Part shown: piece by piece, positions 22,262 to 32,379 of the stretch
Numbering within the stretch: the first letter of the stretch is position 1
Layout of the letters: the number at the start of each line of letters is the position of its first letter
NCBI GenBank assembly: GCA_022494885.1
Contig: JAGVSM010002731.1
Coordinates: 186,001-250,000 of the forward strand
DNA from: Micrasema longulum
Lineage: Eukaryota > Arthropoda > Insecta > Trichoptera > Brachycentridae
Length of the DNA: 64,000 bases
Direction: 5' to 3'
Program-made: the position numbers and the translations under genes
The notes under the pieces: model-generated
Told to the model about the DNA's origin: nothing
The model's database searches: none
The model's input: only the letters and a program-made list of their open reading frames with translations

Positions 22262-22440
22262 CATCATTACTCCCCCTATCCGTACTTAATGGTGCAAAGG
22301 GAAAAACATTATTATGATAACTTATTACGTGAAGGTATGGTGATTAGTCTTGCGCTTCATGTGCGCACCCAGGGACAGAAAAATATTGCGGTCAAAGCAC
22401 TGCCTCCACATATCGGAAAACCGTATTGAAGACCGAGAGT
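22262..22440 (-). repeat. SINE-2, headless decayed copy
   Basis: Body sequence (CTTAATGGTGCAAAGG, GGTGATTAGTCTTGCGCTTC, CCCAGGGAC on the plus strand) aligns with other SINE-2 copies, beginning at an ATCATTA remnant of the (ATG)n tail. The tRNA-like head is not recognisable. Confidence 0.5.
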
Positions 22441-22654
22441 CTTTCTATTAGTTTTTTGTGATACAAAAAGTTTCTAGAAAAAAAAAAAAAAAATTAAATG
22501 AACAGCGATTTACATTGAATTAAACTCTTCTGCTTTCATTATTTATGTTGGATATTCTCAATCTTTCCAATAGCCATATTTACAAATGGCCAACTTTACA
22601 AATGGTAGCAAAAACTTTACTTATTTAACATATTACAACAAAGCTGAAGAACAT

Positions 22655-22740
22655 TTTAAAGAAGGTAATATGGAAGTCTGGGCATCTTCTCTCAAAAAAT
22701 CTCCCATAAACCATCAACATTCATTTTTAATTTAGATAAT
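22655..22740 (-). repeat. Family-B repeat, partial
   Basis: Contains GAAGAACATTTTA and AATATGGAAGTCTGGGCATC, the terminal block of family B (compare 35565-35605). The rest is missing. Confidence 0.45.
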
Positions 22741-23570
22741 CAAGCTTAACTAAAAAATATTTTTAAAGGTTATTGATATTTTACGTTTGAGAATATGATG
22801 CTAAATTTCATGTTTTTATTTTGAATTTAAAAAAAAAAATATATATATATATATAATCTTGTTGGTCACACAGTGTTTTACAAATAATATATCTTATATT
22901 GTAGTACTCATACTTATTTCAAAACAGGTATAAATCTAAATATTTTCTACCAAATTAAACCATAAGATTCATCTTAATCTGGTTCTCTTACAGATATAAA
23001 CGTTTTCAAATAAATAATGAACTTTTCTCAATTTTGTTTACAAAGGCAAACCAATCTAGTGGAAAGCTACGTCCCCGGGGCGGATGGAATACGTTTAATT
23101 CGGTTAATTATTTACACCGGGAATCTCATTTCATTCGTTTACAAATCTATTCTCAAAACAAAACATGAAAAACAAACAGTAATTGGATAAAATGATGAAG
23201 ACATGAAGCAATTTACCTGTGAAATTAAATAAATTAGCGGTGAATCTTAGCGGATCGCTAGCTCCTTTGAGGTAAGAGAAACTCAGCTTTGTAATTATTC
23301 GATTATAAATTTAGGAGATTTTTCTCTAAACAAGAAAGAAAATTGTCGGTATAAAAATACAGAGCATAAAGAAATCTTAATTACGCTTTAATTCAAACGC
23401 AATTAAGCGTTTTATAACATGACTTAGAATTTAACTTAACACAATACGAATTTGACTCTTAAAAAGCATTTACGGATTATGCACATTGAAATCTTAAAAC
23501 CAATATTCAAATGTATCTAAGAAAAGGAAAATATGAAATTTAAAAAAATATAATAATTAACGTTCTATTT
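22741..23570. other. No gene; partly repeat-poor DNA
   Basis: A (TA)n microsatellite lies at 22838-22853. From 23040 to 23420 the sequence is more balanced (GCTACGTCCCCGGGGCGGAT, AGCGGATCGCTAGCTCC), shared with nothing else here and without open frames. It is a candidate unique noncoding segment. Confidence 0.3.
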
Positions 23571-23574
23571 TTAA

Positions 23575-23743
23575 CATAACACTCGGTTGCGGACTCACCG
23601 GCCGCAGGTCCGAGGTTCAAACCCCACACTACCCCAACTTGATTTATATTCTCTAATAGTGAGTTATTTACAGCTCGTCGAAAATGGCCACCAAAAATTT
23701 TAATATTCGGATAAATTATAAGAACGCTAATTAAAAAAAAAAA
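23575..23743 (+). repeat. SINE-3, tRNA-like head with poly-A tail
   Basis: Plus-strand B box GAGGTTCAAACCCC (23611-23625) preceded by GGTTGCGGACTCACCGGCC in the place of the anticodon arm. The body contains GAGTTATTTACAGCTCG then GAAAATGGCCACC and ends in a run of about 13 A near 23731-23743. The A box is poor. Diverged body pieces occur at 2395-2550. Confidence 0.5.
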
Positions 23744-24764
23744 AACATCTATTAATTTCGTAGTTTCTAGACTAGTATCTGAAATTATTCGGTGCATTAG
23801 TTTTTATGGCTTAGACAATTTCTTATCTTACACAACGTCCACATAGACTGCTCTACACATTACAATATTCAGGACCAACTTGCCAATGCCTTTTGGAAGA
23901 GATACCTCTACGTTGAACAATGATGCTTTGGGTATGAATCTTTTTTACGTCAAAGAAACATTTTTTTAGTAGGTATGTCAAAATCTCATAGAACTAATAA
24001 TTAGGAGTACACTCAAAATATATGCGGTAGTAAAAATTAATACAAAACCCTTTAAATTTAAATTATTCGTCGACCAGTTTTAAGGTCACTACCTCATCTA
24101 TAAGACTTATACCGAAATCTTTAGTGGTTTATATTAACTAATAAATTTTTAAAAATTGGAATGTCGTACAAGAAAGATAATAAAATCGTTTTGATTTTTA
24201 AAATATGCTTTTTGTAAGAAATGCGTATTAAAAAGATTTTATATTTTATATAAAATTAAAAATCTGATGTAATGACTTGCGTGATCTTGCATTCATACAC
24301 CAAACGATTGAGATACAATGCAGAATTACTTTGACCGCAGAATAATTATATTTCTCAATAAATATCTTAACGACCTTAAAAGACTTCGTGAAGCTTCGTA
24401 AATTATTGCACCTTTCCGTCTACTATTACCTGTAAACTGATAGGCTTAAGTTCCTTTAACAAGATTGTTCTAGAACTCTAAGCCGGCGGGATCAATTGGA
24501 GGAATTTTGGCAAAGTTTTATGTAAATCAAGGATTTACCTCCAATCAATCAACAGTTTAGGCTCGTTTAGGGGATTGGCACTTGAGAGAAGAGCTTCCTT
24601 ACTTACATGTGTTATATAGAGGGTGGCCCCGAGTAGGGGGGAAGATAAAGGAAACCCAATAATGGTACTCGCGGGGGTAGTATCTACAGCTTCCTCACAT
24701 CTTAAATTGCCAGCTAGAGAGATGCAAAGAAAAGGGATCGAACTTTTAACTAGGGGCATTAATA
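23744..24764. other. No gene; one decayed PLE-type motif
   Basis: The region holds the degenerate hammerhead-like motif listed at 24068-24104. The remainder is AT-rich with a more balanced segment at about 24250-24500. The overlapping frames on both strands near 24535-24901 lie partly in SINE-2 and are not credible genes. Confidence 0.3.
24068..24104 (-). ncRNA. Degenerate PLE terminal hammerhead-like motif
   Basis: Minus strand ATAGATGAGGTAGTGACCTT then AAAACTGGTCGAC. It matches the PLE terminal motif at 4771-4815 but with several substitutions, including G-to-A in the GAAA core. It marks an old solo PLE terminus. It is followed on the plus-strand side by AGTGGTTTATATTAA, similar to the PLE end at 4825-4840. 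Confidence 0.45.
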
Positions 24765-25022
24765 AATCATCATCATCGTCATCGTACCCTTTCCATATAG
24801 GGCGCTGCAATGGTACTCCAATAGCAGGATATCTTGTTTTTTTTTTTTTTCACGGTAAAATTATTAGTCTTACGCTTCAGGTGCCAGTTAAGGTGCAATG
24901 ATATGTTCTAGTGTAAAAACACATTTCTTAATAATCATTTAATATTGACAAAATCGAATCCGAAACCGAAATCAAATCTTGCATGGTAGGCAAACCCACT
25001 GACCATTAGACCTTGAAGCGGA
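24765..25022 (-). repeat. SINE-2, near-complete copy
   Basis: The 3' end on the minus strand reads CTATATGGAAAGGGTACGATG then GACGATGATGATGA, very close to the RTE LINE end at 31145-31170 (GGATATGGAAAGATGATGAT). The body and head follow (ATGGTAGGCAAACCCACTGACC on the plus strand), with decayed A and B boxes. A run of T (about 24839-24850) interrupts the body. Confidence 0.65.
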
Positions 25023-25170
25023 CAAATGATTAAATAATGAGATATTAAATTTATTTGCACATCATTTATTCATTCACAAAACAGTAAAGTAAATTTGATG
25101 TTTGAAAAATACATTCATTACACTTAAAATTAAAGTTAAAAAGTAACAAATTTCTTTTTAGTAACTAATT

Positions 25171-25225
25171 TTTATTTTTTATAACCGACGCGCGACGGTA
25201 TCGAAATCGGTAGGGAATAAAATAA
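25171..25225 (+). ncRNA. Hammerhead-like terminal motif, third family
   Basis: Reads TTTTTATAACC, GACGCGCGACGGTATCGAAA, TCGGTAGGGAATAAAAT. The outer strands pair imperfectly as a stem I, and TCGAAATCGGTA corresponds to the CGAAACCGGTA part of other hammerheads. Its inverted partner is at 25602-25643. Core 1 is not recognisable. Confidence 0.35.
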
Positions 25226-25289
25226 AGTGGAAGTTGTCAGAAATTAAGTTGTTTAATTTTTTTCTTAGTTTAATTTAACAGAAAGGAAA

Positions 25290-25575
25290 AAAGTTTTTGA
25301 TAGGAGATATGGAAGTCAAGGCATTCACAGGGCCTATGACCTATCACTGGTAATTGAAGAAGAATTTAGGAATTCGTGGAAAAGTGTTTTCAGGCGTTGA
25401 CTAGTAGGTGAAATAATTCAGCCGTATGAATCTCACTCGTAACAATAAAGGTCTCAGCTCTTTTACTTAAATCAGCCAGTGACAGATCATGAGCCCTGAA
25501 AATGGCTACACTTCCATATTCCCTTCTCAAAAATGTTTTCCATTTCTGTTGCAATAAATTTAGAAAAAAATGAAA
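25290..25575. repeat. Family-B repeat, folded copy
   Basis: The left piece (25300-25380, GATATGGAAGTCAAGGCATT) is inverted relative to the right piece (25385-25575, TTTTCAGGCGTTGACTAGTA through CATGAGCCCTGAAAATGGC to CTTCCATATTCCC). Both ends are therefore the family-B terminal block. The copy sits between two inverted hammerhead-like motifs (25171-25225 and 25602-25643), either as an insertion into a PLE-like remnant or as its filler. The minus-strand frame across it is not a gene. Confidence 0.55.
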
Positions 25576-25601
25576 CAACTCAATTTGTAACTACTAACTT
25601 T

Positions 25602-25643
25602 GTTTTTATTACCTACTGGTTTCGGTACCGTCGGTAATAAAAT
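25602..25643 (-). ncRNA. Hammerhead-like terminal motif, inverted partner
   Basis: Minus strand ATTTTATTACC, GACGGTACCGAAACC, AGTAGGTAATAAAAAC. The outer arms TTTTATTACC and GGTAATAAAA are perfectly complementary (10 bp) and enclose CCGAAACC and AGTA. It has the stem I and GAAA half of a hammerhead; core 1 and stem II are reduced. Confidence 0.4.
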
Positions 25644-25689
25644 GAAAAATAATTGTTTTTAAACCAAGTTGTCACGTTTTAATTTTAAT

Positions 25690-25775
25690 TATACTTAGTG
25701 ACCACAAAATTAGTTCCTCAAATATAAATTTGAATGATAGGCAAACGCGCTGACTACGACGCCGTGACGCCGATA
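25690..25775 (-). repeat. SINE-2 head fragment
   Basis: Plus strand GATAGGCAAACGCGCTGAC then GACGCCGTGACGCCGA matches the tRNA-like head of SINE-2 in inverse orientation (compare 10611-10648). The body is almost absent. Confidence 0.45.
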
Positions 25776-25844
25776 CTGTTTTGCTTCTGTTTTAAAATAA
25801 ATACAAAATATTCTAATAAGTAAATTCCAAATAAATAAATTGAC

Positions 25845-26000
25845 ATATTATAACAGAGATGAAGAACATTAAAGAGAAGGTAAAAAAGAAGTCTAGGCAT
25901 CTACAGGGCTTATGACATGTCAATGGCTGGTCAAACCAGCTCCCCAGGGAGTTGAATCCAGTCCTTGTCTACAAAAATTTGGACAAACTCAAAATATTGT
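25845..26000 (-). repeat. Family-B repeat, partial
   Basis: Contains AACAGAGATGAAGAACATT, AAGTCTAGGCATCTACAGGG, CTTATGACATGTCAATGGCT, then CTCCCCAGGGAGTTGAAT and GACAAACTCAAAATATTGTT. The last block recurs near 36800-36850 and 40745-40810, so it belongs to the same element. Confidence 0.5.
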
Positions 26001-26586
26001 TAAATAAATAAATAATAATATACACGATTTTCCATTTGTTCTTATTGAGGAATAATTAAATAAATATTATTCTTTACCTAACGCTAGGTTTTAATTATGT
26101 CCTGAAAATTATCGAACGCCTTGGCGTTCTCCTTGGAGAAGGGAGAGGGGGCAACGAGCCTTGTCGCGTCATGCCGTATCAATATTGCCGTGCAAAACGC
26201 GTAGTATAGTAAAAAAGACCAATCTGTCTACGCCAATTTACCTTGAATTAAAAGACCTACGTCGCGCCCTTTTACGATGCTTCACATTTACTTATCGTAT
26301 TCAAGAAAAAACATTTAAAATTTTTAATTCTCACCAAATACCGGTCAAGTGCAAAAATCTCAAGACAAAACGGGTGGTTTGTGCCGCTTCTATACATATT
26401 ATTTATATATTTATTATATATACGGCCTAAGCCAATTACAATAGTTATATGAAGAAACATAAATACAAGAAACTAAACAAAAATAACATAAAACTATGTA
26501 GTAAAGACAAATAAGGGCAATACAATAATGATATACAATATGAAGCTAAAAACAAAAGACATAAGACGAGCTAAACCATGCCAATC
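26001..26586. other. No gene recognised
   Basis: A moderately GC-rich patch at 26110-26290 (CGAACGCCTTGGCGTTCTCC) overlaps an open frame on the plus strand (to 26430) without a recognisable domain or ATG start. The rest is AT-rich. Confidence 0.3.
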
Positions 26587-27099
26587 TGTGTCTTGGGTCT
26601 AAAAGGGTCAATATAGGATTAAATTTTTTTCTTCTTAACATTTCGAAGAGGATCGATTTCAATAAAAATACACACATATTTACATACACATACATATGAG
26701 GGTATTAAAAGCAAACTTAGAAATCTCCATTTAATAAGTTACTGAGATATTTGCAAAAAAAATTGAAATAATAACTGTGAGATTTCTAACTATGCTTCAC
26801 AAACTCAATGAAGAATGCTAAATTAGCGGTGTCGAGTAGTATGTAAATCTTTTTATGCAAGATTTAGAGACGGTTTTGAATTATGCTATTATTTAGGTAG
26901 GTAGGTTTTTACAAAAAGTTTATTTTGGCATCAATAACTAATTTTTCGCTTTTGGTGGAGATTCCAAAGTTTGCTTTTAATACCCTTTTATGTGGTAGTG
27001 TTTTTTTATTGAAAATAGTTCAAACACCTCAAACAATTTATTATAACGTCGCAAAATTTTTGTGATTTACAGCATTAGCCCTTTTAGACCCAAGCCACA
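26587..27099. mobile_element. MITE-like DNA element with 21-bp terminal inverted repeats
   Basis: The termini 26587-26607 and 27079-27099 are inverted copies (20 of 21 match; core CTTGGGTCTAAAAGGG). A second, internal inverted pair lies at about 26698-26728 and 26957-26990 (GGGTATTAAAAGCAAA and its complement). The interior has no ORF. Length is 513 bp. I could not see a convincing target-site duplication, so the superfamily is undetermined. Confidence 0.65.
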
Positions 27100-27109
27100 T
27101 ATATATATT

Positions 27110-27112
27110 TTT

Positions 27113-27143
<31 letters not shown>

Positions 27144-27450
27144 ATAAAACATATAAGACATGAATATCATGATATTATATTCCCAGGAGTTGTACGAAAA
27201 AACTCATTTGGGACGGTACATAAAAAAAATAGTACATTTCTTGTAACAATACATAGTATACATTTAAACAATAAAAATTTTAACAAATTTTAACAATCTA
27301 TGAACTTAATATTAAAAAAGGAAAGAAAACATTTACAATCTGTGAACTTAATATTAAAGAAGAAAATAAAAACATTCAAACAATCTGTGAACTTAATATT
27401 AAAAAAGAAAAGAAAAACATTTAAACATTCTGTGAAATTAATATTAATAC
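27110..27450 (-). mobile_element. LINE 3' UTR fragment with internal tandem repeat
   Basis: Minus strand has AACTCCTGGGAATATAATAT and ends TTATTAATAAATAAAAATAA. The same block occurs in plus orientation at 58618-58675 (AACTCCTTGGGAATATTG), so this is the tail of the LINE seen at 57950-58690. A 42-45 bp unit is repeated about 3.4 times at 27294-27447. Confidence 0.5.
27294..27447. repeat. Tandem repeat, 42-45 bp unit, about 3.4 copies
   Basis: Units start at 27294, 27336, 27381 and 27426, each beginning CAATCTGTGAACTTAATATT (first and last slightly changed), followed by an A-rich spacer. It lies in a LINE 3' UTR fragment and probably arose by slippage or unequal exchange. Confidence 0.7.
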
Positions 27451-27457
27451 TTGTTCC

Positions 27458-27829
27458 ATGTTTCGTATACAGATAATTATCTTATTTAAAGACTTGACCA
27501 ACAAAACTTCACATGTGCCTTATGAAACCACAGAAACCGCACAATTAAAATATTCGCAGCTGCAAACATTTGCTTTTGTGAAGTGTAATAACCATCGCCA
27601 AAGCGATGAGACATTACTAACAATAAATTTAATGATTTACCAGCCAAAAAATATGTTTACAAGCTGTTCTGAAGAAATTCCGATACGAAATCACATTTGA
27701 TCATCAAAGGACCGATCGACAGTCGCTATGTTGTCTGGTGGCGACATTGTTGAACGAGTTTTATTACCGCGAGGGGAGACTCGTAGACAGGCCCTCACAC
27801 GAAGAAGAAAACGTCTAAGAAAGAAGTGA
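27458..27829 (+). pseudogene. Open frame interrupted by one TGA, product unknown
   Basis: From 27458 one plus-strand frame runs 80 codons to a TGA at 27698-27700 and continues in the same frame to a TGA at 27827-27829. The downstream part reads STVAMLSGGDIVERVLLPRG then ETRRQALTRRRKRLRKK, a basic tail in a GC-richer patch (about 27705-27825). The upstream part includes TSHVPYETTETAQLKYSQLQ and EEIPIRNHI. It looks more protein-like than most frames here, but I recognise no domain. It could be a decayed gene, a TE ORF, a last exon or chance. Confidence 0.25.
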
Positions 27830-29154
27830 AAAGATCTGAGTAGAAACTGGGTAGAAACTGAGAAGCTGTTTTGCTGAGTTAAATTCACCAGCAAAACAAC
27901 TTAATAATTACAATTAAAAAGTATTATTAATATCAAAAGGAATGTATACGAGGACTGATAAAAACACGGCTAATAATTTTTCATGGCCGCAACTGCTGGC
28001 GCTGCATCAATTTGAAGTAATAAATCTGATCCGTTGAGATAGTCAGTACCAAGTTAAAACAAGTTATGACTGTATTATATTCAGAGTTGATGATTTCTCC
28101 TCTAATATACAATATTAAAACACTATTTCATACGTACCAATAACAAGTTGTACACAAATAATCTGCGAGAAACACTGATATAGTAAATATTCACAGTATA
28201 AAATTGCTATTAAGAAATAAATCGTGGAGGTGGGTTGCGCACGGATCGATGAGTGAATCAAGCCAAATAGGCATTTTTTTGTAGTGTACATGAAATTTGG
28301 TCAACAGATCTGTATAAACTGTTTTTTTTTTGTTGATATTTTATTTTATTTTAAATTATACAATTATTATTTTTTTACAGTTTTCAAAATTTTAATTGTT
28401 ATGTTTTTGCTAAAACTAAAATCCCACCAAGCCACTTTCTGTAGCTTGTTGGTAGTTATGTTTTTTTATGATTATTTAAGTTTATATTGCTTATTATGTT
28501 AATGATACTTAGGTTTTATAGATTAATTACCTTTTTTTTTTTTGTTATGTTGACTTTGTTAACTCTTGTGTGGCTGTGATGTCACACTAGTCGACATAGG
28601 ACACAAAACTTGATATATCTCTTTTATTTTTTTTAAGTATGAATTCGTATTTTCTGTTATCTTTAATTGGACATTTTCACACCCGATTTAAAAAAATACA
28701 ATTTATATAACTATGCTAAATGTTAATACAAAAAATATTTATCCTTGCTGCGCGAAGAATGAATGTCCGTTAATTCAGCAACTTATCTATACAGATACCT
28801 TATACAAGGGAGAGCATGAACATAGAAGTCATAACAAGGAAGACAGAGAGGTTGTTTTGCGGCAAGTGTTGTCTAAAACAATTCAGTCTTCAATCGGTTG
28901 ATGACAGTGATGGGGGACGTACGCGCGTTGTCACGTGGAGTATTAGTGATTTTTTTATTTATTTTGGTATAACTGGGCTAAATTATACAATTTTTTGCAT
29001 AAAATATGAATAAAGAATTACTAAACAGTATGTGTTCATGTTTTTTTTTCCAATGTCTGAACTTTAGAATATTCCGCCTTTTACTAGTGGTAACACGATG
29101 TTACATCACCGCGCGCAAAGGGATTATTTACCACAGTATTTTAAGAGTTAAAGA
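27830..29154. other. No gene established; one small candidate frame
   Basis: Mostly AT-rich. At 28713-29013 two overlapping short frames (NECPLIQQLIYTDTLYKGE; ERLFCGKCCLKQFSLQ) lie in more balanced DNA, followed by AATAAAG near 29011. A terminal exon is conceivable, but there is no domain or splice evidence. The remainder, including T-rich 28310-28560, shows nothing. Confidence 0.25.
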
Positions 29155-29275
29155 ACTAATTTAAGGCATGTTTCGCTGTTAGTAAAGTGTTTCCCTCGGC
29201 ACGGGACAACCGTATTAAAAAAAAATACAAACATTTTAAAATCATTAATAAATAAATCAATAAATTGGAGACACG
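29155..29275 (+). mobile_element. LINE 3' end fragment (family of 61660-62225)
   Basis: AAGGCATGTTTCGCTGTTAG, GTGTTTCCCTCGGCACGGGA and the following A-rich tail match, in reverse complement, 61690-61775. Only the 3' UTR end is present. Confidence 0.5.
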
Positions 29276-29529
29276 TTAGTGTTTTAAAGAGTTTTATAAT
29301 ATGAAAGCTTCACTGGTCTGTTAAAATTAAGCCTAATTTTGCACACTCTAAAACAATAAAATTCTACTGTGTGTTTCCTGAATAAAAGAAAATAAGAGAA
29401 GGAATTCACAATTATTATTACTCTAGATCATCCGCCTTTCGCTTTCATTTTGCTTATACTTCATTTTATTCGCAATATTTGTGTTTTTAAAACTTTCATT
29501 CACATAATAAAATTTTCGTCTCTTTTACT

Positions 29530-29650
29530 TGAAAAAAATCAACAGGTTTGTGAATTGTGGACATTTGAACATAAGCAGAATAGTGAATGTTAAAAAATGA
29601 TTAAAATGGCTACTTTAACCAACCAATAATAGGTTACAAGCCTAGGCTTT
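29530..29650 (+). repeat. Family-B repeat, partial
   Basis: GGACATTTGAACATAAGCAG, AATAGTGAATGTTA, then ACCAACCAATAATAGG. It matches the right half of family B (compare 63770-63850). It is cut by a LINE tail at about 29656. Confidence 0.5.
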
Positions 29651-29654
29651 CATG

Positions 29655-29900
29655 TTTTATTTTATTTTATTTTATTGGAAAGCCAACAAACATTTATAAA
29701 TTTATAAGATATAATTATACCATAAAAACATTTCATAAAGTCCAATTAGAGACTTCCACGTAATATTGTTATTTTAAATGTTGTCACTTTAAAATTATAC
29801 ATAACATAAAATAACTAATCATACAAAACTTATAATATTACTAGAAATGTAAATGTAATACATATTATTTAAAATATATCTACTTTTAAATATTGTTCCT
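29655..29900 (-). mobile_element. LINE beta-type 3' UTR fragment
   Basis: Minus strand ends TTTGTTGGCTTTCC then AATAAAATAAAATAAAATAA, the beta-type terminal pattern (compare 15203 and 38370). No coding sequence remains. Confidence 0.45.
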
Positions 29901-30685
29901 TTCTTAAAATTATGCTCTCTCTCTGATGAAATTAATTTCATTTTTTATTACTTCCTAGAGTACAACCTTGTCTAAATCTAACATTCTCAAAATATTGTTG
30001 CAGAAACTTGTAAAAATCATAAAATACAAAACATATCTGCCTTTTTCTTTTTTTTTTTATTTATCCAAAGCCATATAAATAACAATAATTTATCAGGCGT
30101 TTTCATTCAACTAATTAATTTTGTAAAACATAAATTTTCATAAATACACACTTTCTTAAATAAATGATAACTTATGTAAGAACTTTAAAATAATTGTGTA
30201 TTTTCTATGCTAAGGTATCCATTAAAATAATCTTTAGTGAACATTATTCTAGAAAGCTAATAAATTAGACTGATGGATACATTTAAAAAATCCTAAATTT
30301 TTGCACAATAATGTTGAAAAATTTGGAGTTAGGGTGTTATACCTTGAATCAACTTTGAACACTTCAAAGTGATCTCAAGCCATAGTAAAGTAATTTCGCT
30401 GGTCAGCGGATCTATAGGTCAATCAATGGGCAACCAGGTACATAAGTATCTCGTAAGGATGTAGTTAAAATAGGTTTATTGCTGCTTTGAACTACATTAT
30501 CAAGTCTTAGAACTTTGCTTTCAAAGATATTAAATACAATGTATGCAAAAAAAATATTCCATTGGTGCAATGAGTTCTATTTTCAGACATTTTCTTCTCC
30601 AGATTAGGTTTTGCAAAAAAATCAAATGACTACGTAAAAATATAATTATATACTGGGTAAAACTTAATGCCTTGATGCTCAAAAT
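29901..30685. other. No gene or repeat recognised
   Basis: AT-rich DNA without open frames or shared sequence. It ends where the RTE remnant begins. Confidence 0.4.
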
Positions 30686-30689
30686 CCCC

Positions 30690-31168
30690 AGACTCAGTCA
30701 AACCAAATCATCAAAAGGGTCAAGAGTTTTAAATACCTGAGAGTATATGTTACGAAAAATAGCGGGCTTAGAGTGCGGCTAAGAGTAGCAGGTGTTACAT
30801 TCATCAGAATGAAGATTGTCTAGAGATCGGATATTAACAATATGTCGGAACGTTCTATATTAACGTAGTAAGATAATGCACTCCGATGACAACTGTCATC
30901 AAGCGAAGGCGATACGGTTGGCTAGGCCATATACTACGGATGCCCCCGAGACTCTAAACCACACTTGCCTACTTTACAAAGCATCATGTTATCAACGTCC
31001 TGGACTTCCGCTGCTGACTGTTTGTCAGCAGTTAATGTCAAAATCATGGGATGCAAACTTAACTTCAGGGGACGCACAGAAGCTGGCAGCCAATAGAGAT
31101 GCATGGAGGCTCTTTGTAGACACCTATGCTCTAACTAAAGAGCGGATATGGAAAGATGATGATGATGA
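30690..31168 (+). mobile_element. RTE-type LINE, RT C-terminus with (GAT)n tail
   Basis: Translation gives KSFKYLRVYVTKN and LRVRLRVAGVTF-RMK, the thumb landmarks of RTE elements, then (after frame changes) IKRRRYGWLGHILRMPPE, QRPGLPLLT and RDAWRLFVDTYALTKERIWK. It ends in a GATGATGATGATGAC simple repeat. The GWLGHILRM and D-R-x-x-W-R blocks are typical RTE C-terminal motifs. Truncated and frameshifted. Confidence 0.75.
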
Positions 31169-31175
31169 CATGCTA

Positions 31176-31640
31176 TTTTATAATATTGTTTATTATTCTT
31201 CTTCTTTTTCAGCCTTCTGTCTTCCACTGCTAAATATATAAGCCTCTTTCATATCCTTCCATTTCTTTCGGTCAGTTGCTGCTTGCGTTCATTTTTATCC
31301 CCCACCTATTCTATTTTTAAGGTCTTCCAACGCCTCGATTATTCTCTCAAGGTCTCTATCTTAATATTTTAGGGGTCTATCTTGTGGGACCTTGTCTCGC
31401 AACATATCCTACCTATTGCTACTTCAGTCCTGCTACGTGATCCATGATATCTACTATTCTGGTTCTGTTCCTAATTTTCTCATTTTCTATTTTGTCTCTT
31501 AGGCTTTTACCAAACATAGCTCGTTCATGAATATTTATATGGCCTTTTTTAATTCGTCTCAAAGTACAGCAGGTATTTGAAAGGGGAAGCAACTATAAAA
31601 TGGTATAATTCTTAAAATTAATGGGTCACTTAGATGGTTT
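31176..31640 (-). mobile_element. Second RTE-type LINE, C-terminus, tail to tail
   Basis: The minus strand around 31190-31290 encodes DRKKWKDMKEAYIF followed by QKAEKEEE, again an RTE-type end, finishing in AAGAAGAAGAATAATAAAC at 31176-31195. Its 3' terminus faces that of the plus-strand RTE ending at 31168, with only a few bases between. It belongs to a different subfamily: its simple-repeat tail is AAG/AAT instead of GAT. Confidence 0.6.
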
Positions 31641-32104
31641 GGTCTAATAGAACGAAGGAATGGCGAGAATAAATAGTGACGTCTCAAAAAAGTAAAATAA
31701 ATGCAATGTGCAAAGAAATAAATGTATTAAAAAAAGTTTAATTCTGTTTGCACCACTGTATTTTAAAACGATCCTTATTATGTTACGAAAAGTGACAGCT
31801 TATAATATAACGTCTACATAATCTAAAATTCCGCCATCATAAGCAAAAAGGCAGTTGTTTGCAAATGTCACATTTTGAGATATGACATTTTTTAGTATTT
31901 GTCAAGATGTAACTTTAAAGAAAACTGTAAACAAAAGTAAAACGTAAATAATAAAAGTATGCTCATTTTTTTTCAGTAAAACTCAGTATGGTTCAAATCA
32001 GAAAAATATTGAGCTTTGAGAACAGGTGTCTCGTAATAATTTTGGGGGCGCGGTGGTTTGACTTTGTGAGGAATTAAGAAATAAAAAAACAGACATAACA
32101 AACA

Positions 32105-32375
32105 CTTCTGACACTTGTCACAAAGCGAAGTTGGTGACGTTTAGCTAGGCTATATATTGCGGATGCCTCCAGAGAGCCTTTACCACCCTTGCCTAATTTA
32201 TAAGGCATCAGATTCTCGACGTTCTGGACGTCCGCTGCTGTTCGTCAGCAGTTCATGTCAGAACTACGGAGCAGGAATCTGATTTGGGAGGATGCACAGG
32301 AGCTGACCGCCGACAGAGATGCCTGGAAGTTTTTTTGTGAACACCACACACTCCAACTAAGGAGCAAACATAGAG
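32105..32375 (+). mobile_element. RTE-type LINE fragment, same family as 30690
   Basis: The nucleotide sequence parallels 30885-31140: GGCTATATATTGCGGATGCC, GACGTCCGCTGCTGTTCGTC, GACAGAGATGCCTGGAAG. Several indels break the frame (a GTTAGCAG insertion-type change is seen around the GWLGH block). The (GAT)n tail is missing. Confidence 0.65.
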
Positions 32376-32379
32376 TGAT

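Noticed and set aside
24535..24901. Frames open on both strands
   Set aside because: Right part is SINE-2; simultaneous opening on both strands and Ser/Asp runs from (ATC)n explain them.
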